From Azospirillum brasilense (GTDB lineage Bacteria; Pseudomonadota; Alphaproteobacteria; Azospirillales; Azospirillaceae): a stretch of 64,000 nt of DNA. Below the pieces are notes generated by a model. It saw only the letters and a program-made list of their open reading frames with translations, did not search any database and was not told where the DNA came from. Location: positions 1 to 64,000 of the forward strand of contig NZ_CP059454.1 of assembly GCF_022023855.1 (NCBI RefSeq), read 5' to 3'. Shown here piece after piece: positions 8,889-17,503 of the stretch. Made by a program: the position numbers and the translations under genes. The first letter of the stretch is position 1; each line of letters begins with the position of its first letter.

Positions 8889-10265
8889 ATGGTGAGCGTG
8901 TACTACCCCAAGAAGCGCTGGAAAGCCGGTCGGGACATTCTCGGCATCGCTGGAACCACATTCCAACTCCATAATGGAGCCCAGGTTGTGCCGACCAGCG
9001 GCTTCGAGGATGTCGGGTTTCCCCTTCGCGTCGAGACGCCGCCTCAAATTTGGGCTTACGCCCTGGAAATTCCCCTTACTCTGACCGATCCGACGGACGC
9101 GCCGGTCACAGGCCCGCTGCTCTTCGAGATCGACATCACGGTCGAACAGGGCAGCGTTGGGCTGGCCGCCGCCACCCCTGGACTTGGTGCCTTTGCCTCG
9201 GCGGAAACGTTCGTGACTGCAGACGCCGGCCCTACCAAGGCTCTGGTGTTCGCCAAGGAGGCCCAGTCCTGCGCGGCGCTGATCCTGCGTAAAGTCGACA
9301 ACGGGAAGATGCCGAGCGTCGCAACACTGTGGGGCATTCGTTGCGCCAAGGCCAAGGATGCATGGGCTGAGCCAGCCTTGGGGCCGTCAGCCGCCGACCC
9401 CGGCGCAACGGACGTGCCGCTAAGCGAACTTGCGGCCATCCTTGGGCTGGGAGACACCGAGCAAACCGAGCCGGCCGAAGCGGGAGCCATGATCTGGCGA
9501 GCGTTCGATGCATCCGACCGCCTGCCGATTATCGAAGCGGACAGACTCGGTGCCCACCTGGGATTCGCGGAGCCGTTCGCCTTGGCGGAACGCCTCCTGG
9601 AACATCCCCTGACCCAATGGCGGATGGAGAGGGATGACGCCCTAATTCTTTCTTACCTTTATGCGCAGCACGCCCCGCGCCGACATCTGGAATTCGGCAC
9701 CTGGGAAGGGTTCGGCGCGGTTCTGTGCGCGCAGTCCTGCGGTGCCGAGATCTGGACGATCAATCTTCCTGACGGTGAAAGCACGGCTGACGGAAGTGCG
9801 GTCTACGCGCAGCCCGTCGCCGCGGGTACTGAACTCCCGCCTAGCACGCCAACCTTCGCAAACTCGTCAGGAGCCCTTTACGTCCAGACCGACAGGGGCG
9901 AGCGCATCGGCTGGCGCTATCGGGCGGCAGGGCTGGAAAACCGGGTTCACCAACTGTTGTGTGACAGCACCGAATGGGACACATCCGGCTACCCACCGGA
10001 GTTTTTTGATTCGGTCCTGATTGACGGTGGGCACCAAGTGAACGTCGTCGTCAACGACACGGATAAATCTCTGCCCCTTCTGCGGCCGGGCGGGCTGTGC
10101 ATCTGGCACGACTTTTGCCCGAACCCGGAAGCGTTGGAGTCTTCGCCAGCCGGCTTAGGAGTGGCCGAAGCCATTATAAAGAATTGGGCGCGTTGGCGAC
10201 CCGAGTTCTCCGACATTTTTTGGATTCGACCAAGCTGGATCTTGCTCGGAGTGAAGCGTCGGTAA
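8889..10265 (+). CDS. Class I methyltransferase with N-terminal beta-sandwich domain
   Basis: This protein of about 458 residues has a C-terminal SAM methyltransferase-like domain of the cephalosporin-hydroxylase/Methyltransf_24 type: HLEFGTWEGFG near residue 260 is motif I, and LIDGGHQVN near 378 with WHDFCPN follow. Residues about 20-160 form a beta-rich domain with GSVGLAAATPG and AALILRK elements. The same type of domain is seen at the N-terminus of the radical SAM protein at 14975 and the C-terminus of the SGNH protein at 17460, so it is probably a carbohydrate-binding or positioning unit. GGAGG at 8883-8887 is too close to the ATG at 8889. GTG at 8898 is better spaced and may be the true start, which would shorten the protein by three residues. 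Confidence 0.85.
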   Translation: MVSVYYPKKRWKAGRDILGIAGTTFQLHNGAQVVPTSGFEDVGFPLRVETPPQIWAYALEIPLTLTDPTDAPVTGPLLFEIDITVEQGSVGLAAATPGLGAFASAETFVTADAGPTKALVFAKEAQSCAALILRKVDNGKMPSVATLWGIRCAKAKDAWAEPALGPSAADPGATDVPLSELAAILGLGDTEQTEPAEAGAMIWRAFDASDRLPIIEADRLGAHLGFAEPFALAERLLEHPLTQWRMERDDALILSYLYAQHAPRRHLEFGTWEGFGAVLCAQSCGAEIWTINLPDGESTADGSAVYAQPVAAGTELPPSTPTFANSSGALYVQTDRGERIGWRYRAAGLENRVHQLLCDSTEWDTSGYPPEFFDSVLIDGGHQVNVVVNDTDKSLPLLRPGGLCIWHDFCPNPEALESSPAGLGVAEAIIKNWARWRPEFSDIFWIRPSWILLGVKRR

Positions 10266-10406
10266 AAACACGACACTCAGTTGTTCTGGACACCTTGACT
10301 CATCCATCCATTATATTTTAGTTGCATTGGCGAAACGGTTATGCGAATTGTCCAAGGCCGTACGCACCGCACGTCCTCGCAAGCGCGATAAACTTAGGCA
10401 GATAAT

Positions 10407-11246
10407 ATGAGCGCCTTCGAATCAAAACCCATCGAAACCGTTCGCGATTACTGGGACGCGCGCCCCTGCAATCTTCGCCATTCCACGAAGGAAATCGGCA
10501 GCCGGGTGTATTTCGATGAAGTGGAAGCCCGCAAATATCGTGTAGAGCCGCATATTCCAAGCTTCGCCGACTTTAATTCCTGGAAAGGAAAGCGGGTTCT
10601 GGAACTCGGTTGCGGGCTCGGAACCGACACCATTAACTTCGCGCGGGCGGGCGCGCATGTCACCGCCGTTGATTTGTCGATGAAATCGCTGGAGCTGGCG
10701 CGCAAGCGTGCAGAAGTGATGGGCGTCGCAGACCGCATCACCTTCTACAACGCCAACGGCGAGAACCTGTCCAGCATCGTGCCGGTGGAGCCTTATGATC
10801 TGGTCTATTCGTTCGGCGTGGTCCACCACACCCCCCACCCGGATCGGGCCATTGCTGAACTCCGCAAGTATGTAAAGCCCGGCGGCACAATGAAGATCAT
10901 GGTCTACTACCGCTATTCCTGGAAGGTCTTGTGGATTTTGTTGACTTATGGCAAGGGGAAATTCTGGAAGCTTGCTGATTTGGTCGCCACACATTCAGAG
11001 GCGCAAACCGGGTGCCCTATTACTTACATCTATGACTGCAAGGAAGGCCAGCAGTTGTTAGAGAATTCCGGACTTCGAGTTACACAGACCGAAGTTGATC
11101 ACATATTCTCGTACCGAATTCCCGACTATGTCGAATACCGTTATGTCCGTGAGTGGTATTTCCGGTGGATGCCAAATTCCTTGTTTCGCTTTCTTGAAAG
11201 GAAGTTTGGATGGCATCTTCTTTTAACTGCTGAGGCTTCAAAATAA
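10407..11246 (+). CDS. Class I SAM-dependent methyltransferase
   Basis: This 279-residue enzyme has a canonical Methyltransf_11-type core. VLELGCGLGTDTI (about 65-77) binds SAM, VDLSMKSLELARKRA is motif II, and YSFGVVHHTPHP with the KPGGTMKIMVYY strand completes the fold. The N-terminus (VRDYWDARPCNLRHS) is typical of methyltransferases found in O-antigen and glycan loci. An AGGCAG sequence precedes the ATG. The C-terminal 80 residues are rich in aromatic and basic residues and may contact an acceptor or membrane. The acceptor is unknown; O- or N-methylation of a sugar is inferred from context. Confidence 0.9.
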   Translation: MSAFESKPIETVRDYWDARPCNLRHSTKEIGSRVYFDEVEARKYRVEPHIPSFADFNSWKGKRVLELGCGLGTDTINFARAGAHVTAVDLSMKSLELARKRAEVMGVADRITFYNANGENLSSIVPVEPYDLVYSFGVVHHTPHPDRAIAELRKYVKPGGTMKIMVYYRYSWKVLWILLTYGKGKFWKLADLVATHSEAQTGCPITYIYDCKEGQQLLENSGLRVTQTEVDHIFSYRIPDYVEYRYVREWYFRWMPNSLFRFLERKFGWHLLLTAEASK

Positions 11247-11394
11247 ATGACGCAGTGACAGAAGGCCTCCCAGCGTAGCTTCGAAAAGCAAATTCACGCC
11301 TCTTAACCATTGGCAGCGGATACTTCCTGCAACTGAGAACGTCCGCTCCGCGTCGCCGACCGTTACCATTGAACAACCCGTGTGGACATACGCC

Positions 11395-12747
11395 ATGCAG
11401 ATTTCCGTTATCGGTCTTGGAAAGCTCGGAGCTCCTCTGGCCGCGGTTCTGGCGGACAAAGGACACATCGTCATCGGCGCCGATCTCAACGAACGGTTCG
11501 TCGCGGCCATCAATGAAGGCTGCGCACCGGTCGACGAGCCCGGCCTTCAGGAGTGCATCGACCGCGCAGGCGGACGGTTGCGCGCGACGATGGACGTCGA
11601 GGAGGCGACGCTGGAGAGCGATATCACCTTCCTCATCGTCCCGACGCCCAGCACGGCAAGCGGCGTCTTCACGAACAGGTATGTTCTGTCGGCGGTGGAG
11701 GAGATCGGCCGGGCGCTGCAGCGCAAGGACGGTTACCATCTCGTCGTGGTGACCAGCACCGTCATGCCTGGCTCGACCGGTGGCGAGATCCGCGAGGCAC
11801 TCGAACGGAGTTCCAAGCGCACGCTCGGCGATACGCTGGGTCTTTGCTACAATCCGGAATTCATCGCACTCGGCAGCGTCATCGCCAACATGCTGCGGCC
11901 GGACTTCGTCCTGATCGGCGAATCAGACACGCGCGCTGGAGACCTTCTGGAAGCAATCCACCACTCGGCGTGCGAGAACGCGCCGCCGGTGCGCCGTATG
12001 AATTTCGTCAACGCTGAGCTTTGCAAGATCTCAGTCAACACGTTCGTCACGACCAAGATTTCCTACGCCAACATGCTGGCTGAAATCTGCGAGCGCCTGC
12101 CGGATGCTGACGTGGACGTGGTCAGCGCTGCGATCGGCTCGGACAGCCGTATCGGTACGAAGTACCTACGCGGCGCCACCGGCTACGGCGGCCCTTGCTT
12201 CCCACGCGACAATGTGGCTTTCACAGCCTTGGCCAAGCAAGTCGGCGCTCCGGCCGACATCGCAGAGGCGACGGACCGCATCAACCGCCACCAGATCAAG
12301 CGCCTGTCCGGAATCGTCATGCGCCAAGCCGCTAAGCCGGCGCGGATCGGCATCCTGGGCTTGTCCTACAAACCGGACACCGCCGTCATTGAAGAAAGCC
12401 AGGGCGTAATGCTGGCCAAGGCGCTCCTGGATGCCGGTTACGAGGTCGTCGCGCACGATCCCATGGCGGGAGCCGCCGTGGCCGCGGTGTTGCCCGCTGT
12501 GACCGTAGCGGAGAGCGCGGAAGCCTGCGTCGCGGCAGCCGATGTCGTGGTGCTGACAACGGCCTGGGAGGAATACCGCTCCCTGCCGGTCACCGCCTTC
12601 GCGCGCCCGAACGGCGACCGCATCGGCGTCGTGGATTGCTGGCGCCTGCTGGACGGCGAGCGCTACGGCGCCGTCGCCGATCTGGTGCACCCGGGATACG
12701 GCGCCTCCACGGCGCCGTCCGGGCTGGCACAGGCACTTGCTGGCTGA
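11395..12747 (+). CDS. UDP-glucose/GDP-mannose dehydrogenase family protein
   Basis: This 450-residue enzyme is a nucleotide-sugar 6-dehydrogenase. It has MQISVIGLGKLGAPLA for NAD binding, VPTPSTASGVFTNRYV, and the catalytic cysteine at about residue 268 within GYGGPCFPRD. ILGLSYKPDTAVIEESQG marks the C-terminal domain. The start is the ATG of MQISV, since the five residues before it belong to no fold. It sits directly before a GDP-mannose 3,5-epimerase-like gene (34 bases to its preferred start), so it may act on GDP-mannose or a derived sugar. The UDP-glucose alternative cannot be excluded. It differs from the other two dehydrogenases in the window by an ...FIALGSVIANMLRPDF segment. Confidence 0.9.
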   Translation: MQISVIGLGKLGAPLAAVLADKGHIVIGADLNERFVAAINEGCAPVDEPGLQECIDRAGGRLRATMDVEEATLESDITFLIVPTPSTASGVFTNRYVLSAVEEIGRALQRKDGYHLVVVTSTVMPGSTGGEIREALERSSKRTLGDTLGLCYNPEFIALGSVIANMLRPDFVLIGESDTRAGDLLEAIHHSACENAPPVRRMNFVNAELCKISVNTFVTTKISYANMLAEICERLPDADVDVVSAAIGSDSRIGTKYLRGATGYGGPCFPRDNVAFTALAKQVGAPADIAEATDRINRHQIKRLSGIVMRQAAKPARIGILGLSYKPDTAVIEESQGVMLAKALLDAGYEVVAHDPMAGAAVAAVLPAVTVAESAEACVAAADVVVLTTAWEEYRSLPVTAFARPNGDRIGVVDCWRLLDGERYGAVADLVHPGYGASTAPSGLAQALAG

Positions 12748-12781
12748 GGCCGGTCTCAGACCATTCCGAAAGGTGTTGATT

Positions 12782-13771
12782 ATGGGCTATGTCCTCGACA
12801 GGAACGACCTCGTTCTGGTGACCGGTGGCGGGGGGTTCATCGGTGGTCATATGATCGCACGGCTGCGGGAGCGCGGGTTTACCAAGCTGCGTTCGGTCGA
12901 CATCCGGCCCGCAGAAGAGTGGTACCAGCGCTTTTCCGACGTCGAGAATCTTGTGCTCGATCTGCGCGACCGGGAAGCCTGTCGAACCGCCGCCCGCGGG
13001 GCTGGCGCGATCATCAATCTCGCCGCCGACATGGGTGGGATGGGCTTTATCGAGACGCACAAAGCCGAGTGCATGCTCTCGGTGCTCATCAACACCCAGA
13101 TGCTGATGGCCGCCAGGGAGTTCGGCTGCAAGCGCTTCTTCTACGCGTCCAGCGCCTGCGTCTACGCGGCTGACAAGCAGACGAACGCCGAGGTGCTACC
13201 GCTGAAGGAAGCCGACGCCTATCCGGCCATGCCAGAGGACGGCTATGGCTGGGAGAAGCTGTTCAGCGAGCGCATGTGCCGTCACTTCCGCGAGGATTAC
13301 GGGCTGGAGACGCGTGTTGCCCGTTACCACAATGTCTATGGTCCGCATGGCACTTACGATGGGGGCCGGGAAAAGGCACCCGCGGCCATCTGCCGTAAGG
13401 TGATCGAAGCCAAGCTGACCGGCCGGCATGAAATCGAAATCTGGGGTGACGGCGAGCAGACCCGCAGCTTCATGTACATCGATGATTGCCTGAAGGGCAC
13501 GTTGGATATCCTGAAGAGCGACATCCTGGAGCCCATCAATCTGGGCAGCGATCAGCTGGTCACCATCAACCAGTTGGTGGACATCGTTGAAGACATCGCC
13601 GGCATCAAGCTGGAGCGTCGCTACAAACTTGACGCGCCCAAGGGCGTGCGCGGTCGCAACAGCGACAACACCCGCATCACAGAACTGCTGGACTGGGCTC
13701 CGTCGATTCGCCTGCGCCAGGGGCTAGAGCCAACCTACCGCTGGATTTACGGTCAGATGGCGAACCGCTGA
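12782..13771 (+). CDS. NAD-dependent epimerase, GDP-mannose 3,5-epimerase-like
   Basis: This 329-residue extended short-chain dehydrogenase/reductase has the glycine motif TGGGGFIGG (residues about 15-23) and the catalytic Tyr155 and Lys159 in YGWEK. It also has the segment AADMGGMGFI, which is characteristic of GDP-mannose 3,5-epimerases. ARYHNVYGPHGTYDGGREKAPAA also fits that group. The start at MGYVLDRND was preferred, because the upstream in-frame start at 12737 lies inside the previous gene and encodes unrelated residues. It probably supplies GDP-L-galactose, or a related sugar once combined with the dehydrogenase upstream, for a surface polysaccharide. Confidence 0.9.
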   Translation: MGYVLDRNDLVLVTGGGGFIGGHMIARLRERGFTKLRSVDIRPAEEWYQRFSDVENLVLDLRDREACRTAARGAGAIINLAADMGGMGFIETHKAECMLSVLINTQMLMAAREFGCKRFFYASSACVYAADKQTNAEVLPLKEADAYPAMPEDGYGWEKLFSERMCRHFREDYGLETRVARYHNVYGPHGTYDGGREKAPAAICRKVIEAKLTGRHEIEIWGDGEQTRSFMYIDDCLKGTLDILKSDILEPINLGSDQLVTINQLVDIVEDIAGIKLERRYKLDAPKGVRGRNSDNTRITELLDWAPSIRLRQGLEPTYRWIYGQMANR

Positions 13772-13833
13772 CCGTCAAGCAAGCAGCTCACGCCCCCAGG
13801 CCGCCTAGGGGCAAGAGTGAAGCGGTTCCTCAT

Positions 13834-14727
13834 CTACTCAGCCAAGTGCACGTCGATGCTGTAAAACTCGGCGTGCGTTTTGGTACCGTCGGGTGCGGCA
13901 TTGTAAAGGACCAGCTGATTGATCTCCAGCGGCTTGTCAATGAGGATCAAAACATCCGAAGGTGCGTCACCACGCTCAATCGGGGTATGATGCATCAGTT
14001 GACTGAAGTCGGGCGGCATCACGCCCATCCCCAATGTCCCTTCGAGAACATGGACTCGGACTGTGACCGCCAGAGGGTGTGGCGGTTCCGGCCGTCGTCC
14101 CAGATCGGCCACGGCTGCGATGAACCACTTTTGCGGCAGGATTTCCACCGATGCCCGATCATCGTGCATCCGAACACGGCACTCGCCGGAACTTGCCACC
14201 AGCGCTTCGAGGCTTTGACATATCGCTTCACCGTCAAGCGTTACAGCCTCCTCGACCAGCCGGATGGCCTCTCTGTGCCGGCCCACCGCGCGCAAGGCCC
14301 GCGCCAGGATCATGCGTGGCCGTGCAAGGGTATCACCCAGCGGCGCTTCCAATGCCCGCCGAGCCCTTTCGGTGACGAGCGCCCAATCTTTTTGGTCGAG
14401 CGCCTCGTCGGACAGTTCCAACCAGCCCCTCACTTCATAATCCGGAGCAACTGCCAAAGTCCGTTGCCGCACCGCTTCACCCTCGGATTGTCGTCCTGTC
14501 CTTTCCAGCCAATCGGCCAAGGCGAGTGCAGCGACACCGAGATCCGGCTTCGCCTCAAGCGCCCGATGAAAGGCCGCAACGGCCATATCGGTTTCACCTT
14601 GCTTCGCAAACGCTCGCCCCATCTCGTAATGGTACCGGCCGAGCGTGTCCTGGCGGATAGCCCTCCGCCAAGCGCTGAAATCGATTTCCATGGGCAAGGT
14701 TTGGCTGTTTTTATTGTCCGGCTGCAT
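13834..14727 (-). CDS. TPR protein with C-terminal beta domain
   Basis: This 297-residue protein starts MQPDNKNSQTLP and contains three or so tetratricopeptide-like repeats, clearest in YHYEMGRAFAKQGETDMAVAAFHRALEAKPD and the following ALADWLERTGRQSEGEAVRQRTLA. The C-terminal 110 residues are beta-rich with LAVTVRVHVLEG and SDVLILIDKPLEINQLVLYNA. The function is unknown; such proteins often scaffold glycosyltransferases. The ATG at 14727 lies one base after the stop of a broken small frame, which suggests translational coupling; ATG at 14691 is an alternative start. It converges with the epimerase. Confidence 0.75.
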   Translation of the reverse strand: MQPDNKNSQTLPMEIDFSAWRRAIRQDTLGRYHYEMGRAFAKQGETDMAVAAFHRALEAKPDLGVAALALADWLERTGRQSEGEAVRQRTLAVAPDYEVRGWLELSDEALDQKDWALVTERARRALEAPLGDTLARPRMILARALRAVGRHREAIRLVEEAVTLDGEAICQSLEALVASSGECRVRMHDDRASVEILPQKWFIAAVADLGRRPEPPHPLAVTVRVHVLEGTLGMGVMPPDFSQLMHHTPIERGDAPSDVLILIDKPLEINQLVLYNAAPDGTKTHAEFYSIDVHLAE

Positions 14728-14728
14728 T

Positions 14729-14925
14729 CTACACGAGCGCCTCTTGTTCCGAAGGCAATCGGTTGTGGACTGGCAGGTTGATCCAGAGAGCGAGGAATTG
14801 CAAGCCCACACGCTGTCGCTTCCCGACATCGGCATAGATGTCGGCGACGAAGGGCGACCGCCTGGCCTGATATTAATCAGATCGATCACTTCATAAAAGC
14901 CGCTATAGTGAGCAGGGTCAGTCAT
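14729..14925 (-). pseudogene. Small frameshifted gene upstream of the TPR gene
   Basis: Starting at the ATG at 14925, a protein-like sequence (MTDPAHYSGFYEVIDLINIR) runs about 24 codons. After a CG-rich spot near 14857-14862 the protein-like reading continues in another frame (PFVADIYADVGKRQRVGLQF) to TAG at 14731-14729. Together they would make about 66 residues. The stop sits one base before the TPR gene's ATG, as in a translationally coupled operon. A one-base deletion would explain the break. A sequencing error, a programmed frameshift or chance are the other possibilities. Confidence 0.4.
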
Positions 14926-14974
14926 TCGATTTCAGCGCTGATGTTGCAAAAAACCGTTTTTCCAAGAGGGACTT

Positions 14975-16330
14975 ATGCCGTCAGGTAATAAAAACGTCGA
15001 TGTGGTCATTGGTCAACATGTTGTCCATGGCGGGAGAGCAGATTCCATCGGCGGGATTTTGCATGTTTCGACGCCAGCCCTACAATACGGAAACTCACTC
15101 CTTTTTCCAGTATTGGGAGCTTCTGATATCGGCGATAGGAACATCACGATCACGTTGGAGGGACGCGTCCTCGCCGGAAAGGTGGGGCTTTGCGCACTTC
15201 GGGCGGATGGCACGTTTCTTAAGGAAAGCCATCACAGGGCCGGCGCCACGATGCTGAGGCTTCGACTCATCGATGGCAAAGCCTCCGAGTGCGCGTCGAT
15301 CGTCCTCCGCAATCTCGCCCCCCAGGGACAAGTTTCAGAGTTGATCGTCACACGCATTTTCGCCGAGACAACACACGCCGTCGAGGTTCTGTCGGCGGTA
15401 GCACCACGGACGCTCAGGGACGTTACGCTCGCTCCCTTTCATCCCGACGCTGATCGCAGCGACAACTTCGAGGCTGGCGGCATCGACGTAACGGAGAAAT
15501 GCAACCTTGAATGCGTCATGTGCCATTTCAATGGACCGAAGGCCACGAAAAAGGCAGGAGCGCTTTCTCCGGAAATGATTGAGCGTTACTTGAACCAGCT
15601 TCCTTCCGGCGAACAAATCTGGTTCGCCGGTACTGGCGACTTGCTGATGGACGCGCGAGCGATCACCTATATCCGGCGCGCCCGGGACCTCGGCCTACAC
15701 CCTTGCGTTCTTACCAACGGTCAACTGCTAACGCCCGAGTTGATGGACAATATGCTGGAGGCCGGCGTTCGCTTTATCCAGATGAGCGTCGATGCCCATA
15801 CGGCTCACCAGTATGAAAAAATCCGGAGAGGCGCAAAATTCGACAAAATACTGGACGCGTGTGCATATCTGCGCCAGAAAAAATCAGATTACAAAGACCT
15901 TTCCGTTCAGATCAACGTTACTCTATTCCGCAACACGTTCGATAAACAAGATGCCATGATTGCATTCTGGAAGGGAAAAGTCGACCAAATCAACTTCAAC
16001 GCAGAATACTATAATACGTTCCTTTTCCGAAACACGTTTCATTTCCCAGAAAAAAGGAACAATTGCCGAATAAAGCTTTACCTCTTGCCAACGGGGCACT
16101 TGGCCCCGTGCTGCGCCATGCAGGTCTACCAGCATGAAAAAGACGCATCCTGGCTGCCCCACATCGATCAGATGACGCTCCAGGATGCTTACGATTACCT
16201 CTGTGACCTTTACGAGAATCCAGACAGCCCATTTGCTAACCTCTGCCAGCAATGCGACTGGTGGATTCTCTATGCCGACGCAAAAGACGGTGCAACGCCC
16301 TACCTGCGCTGCGTTCCCCTGGCACCATGA
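14975..16330 (+). CDS. Radical SAM/SPASM protein with N-terminal beta-sandwich domain
   Basis: This 451-residue protein has the radical SAM motif CNLECVMC at about residues 176-183, a WFAGTGDLLMD segment in the position of the SAM-binding GGE, and a C-terminal SPASM-type set of cysteines (CRIKLYLLPTGHLAPCC and CQQCDWW). Residues about 15-140 form a beta-rich domain with AGKVGLCALRADGTFL and ASIVLRNL, similar in layout to those in the proteins at 8889 and 17460. AGAGGG four to five bases before the ATG supports the start. The substrate is unknown. Its place between glycan methyltransferases suggests a sugar or lipid-linked substrate. It converges with the FkbM gene 33 bases away. Confidence 0.88.
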   Translation: MPSGNKNVDVVIGQHVVHGGRADSIGGILHVSTPALQYGNSLLFPVLGASDIGDRNITITLEGRVLAGKVGLCALRADGTFLKESHHRAGATMLRLRLIDGKASECASIVLRNLAPQGQVSELIVTRIFAETTHAVEVLSAVAPRTLRDVTLAPFHPDADRSDNFEAGGIDVTEKCNLECVMCHFNGPKATKKAGALSPEMIERYLNQLPSGEQIWFAGTGDLLMDARAITYIRRARDLGLHPCVLTNGQLLTPELMDNMLEAGVRFIQMSVDAHTAHQYEKIRRGAKFDKILDACAYLRQKKSDYKDLSVQINVTLFRNTFDKQDAMIAFWKGKVDQINFNAEYYNTFLFRNTFHFPEKRNNCRIKLYLLPTGHLAPCCAMQVYQHEKDASWLPHIDQMTLQDAYDYLCDLYENPDSPFANLCQQCDWWILYADAKDGATPYLRCVPLAP

Positions 16331-16363
16331 TTCACCACATGCAAAGGCGAGTCATGGAAACAT

Positions 16364-17503
16364 TCAGGTTGGATAGAACAGCGGCGCATCCTCTTCAAAA
16401 GCCTGAATGTATTCTTGATAGGAAAGATCCGAACCAGCAGGTTGCAATTGATGGGCGAGAATATCCAGAGCCTGATCCGTGTCAAACAAGCTGGACAACG
16501 CGTCGCGGTGCTTCAAAACCACTTCCGCCGCACAATCGGGAAGATCGAAGAGCGCAAACACGGCCGCGAGCTTTGCAAGCTTTTCCGAGGAAAGTGCTTT
16601 AGCAAACTTCTCCTGTTCGGGAGCGCCGATATCGCGGATGTACACCGCATCACCCTGCAGCGGACGCCCCTTGATCGATTGCGACGGTGACGAGTAGGTG
16701 TAGCGCGCGGGCAGGGCCGCCATGGCGTAGGTGCGCACTGAAAGCCCGAACAGTTCGAAACCCGCCTTTTTCATCAGGCGGTCGACGTTGTGAAACGTAT
16801 GATCGGTATCCTTATCCGATCCGAAGTAATTGACTTCGATGCAAAGCCCCAGGATTTTTCGGGTGTCCAAGACATCCGTCAGGGTCTGGAGCAGTATGTA
16901 GTCTGCTCCGTCCACATCGATCTTGATAAAGTCGACGTCGCGATCCTTCTCGTCGATGAAGGCGGGAAGGAAAACCGGGGCATCCGGATCAGCAAGCTGA
17001 ACGCTTTGCCAAGCGTTCAGGCGGATCTTCTCTTCCAGGCTTGCGGTATCGATCTTCGCCTGTCGCAGCTCCAGGGTCTTGGCGATGGACAAGCGCCCCC
17101 AAGGGATGCGGGACCAATAAGCATTGCCTTTCGCTTGCGGGGCCAGAGGATGATGATCAGGAACGCCAACGAAGGCCGGAATGTAGGTAAAAGCCGGATT
17201 TCTTTCCCGCGCGTTGAGTCGAGCCACCTCCTCGACATTGGGATCGAACCCGAATCCGCTCAACCGTGAACCGAAAGCACGCCAGCCGACGTCGATACCG
17301 GAACTGCAGCCGACATCGATCAGCATGAAGTCCTCGGACTGAAGACTTGAAGCCACCAGACGAACAAATTCACAATCTGGAAGAATTCCATCCAATTTCC
17401 ACACCCTTTCATAATAGCTTTGGGAAACGATAACAGAGACAGGAAAAGGGGTCAAACCGTCACGCGGTGTCGGTTCCGGTGCAAGGAGCCATTTCGATTC
17501 CAT
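16364..17503 (-). CDS. FkbM-family methyltransferase
   Basis: This 379-residue protein has an FkbM-type SAM methyltransferase core: MLIDVGCSSGIDVGW is the SAM-binding motif and FIKIDVDGADYILLQTL is the downstream family signature. About 100 further C-terminal residues are helical with LAKLAAVFALFDLPDCAAEV. FkbM enzymes O-methylate sugars or polyketides. The ATG at 17503 lies inside the 3' end of the SGNH gene (44-base overlap), so translation is probably coupled; a TTG at 17581 is a less likely start. It is the last gene of the leftward carbamoyltransferase operon. Confidence 0.88.
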   Translation of the reverse strand: MESKWLLAPEPTPRDGLTPFPVSVIVSQSYYERVWKLDGILPDCEFVRLVASSLQSEDFMLIDVGCSSGIDVGWRAFGSRLSGFGFDPNVEEVARLNARERNPAFTYIPAFVGVPDHHPLAPQAKGNAYWSRIPWGRLSIAKTLELRQAKIDTASLEEKIRLNAWQSVQLADPDAPVFLPAFIDEKDRDVDFIKIDVDGADYILLQTLTDVLDTRKILGLCIEVNYFGSDKDTDHTFHNVDRLMKKAGFELFGLSVRTYAMAALPARYTYSSPSQSIKGRPLQGDAVYIRDIGAPEQEKFAKALSSEKLAKLAAVFALFDLPDCAAEVVLKHRDALSSLFDTDQALDILAHQLQPAGSDLSYQEYIQAFEEDAPLFYPT

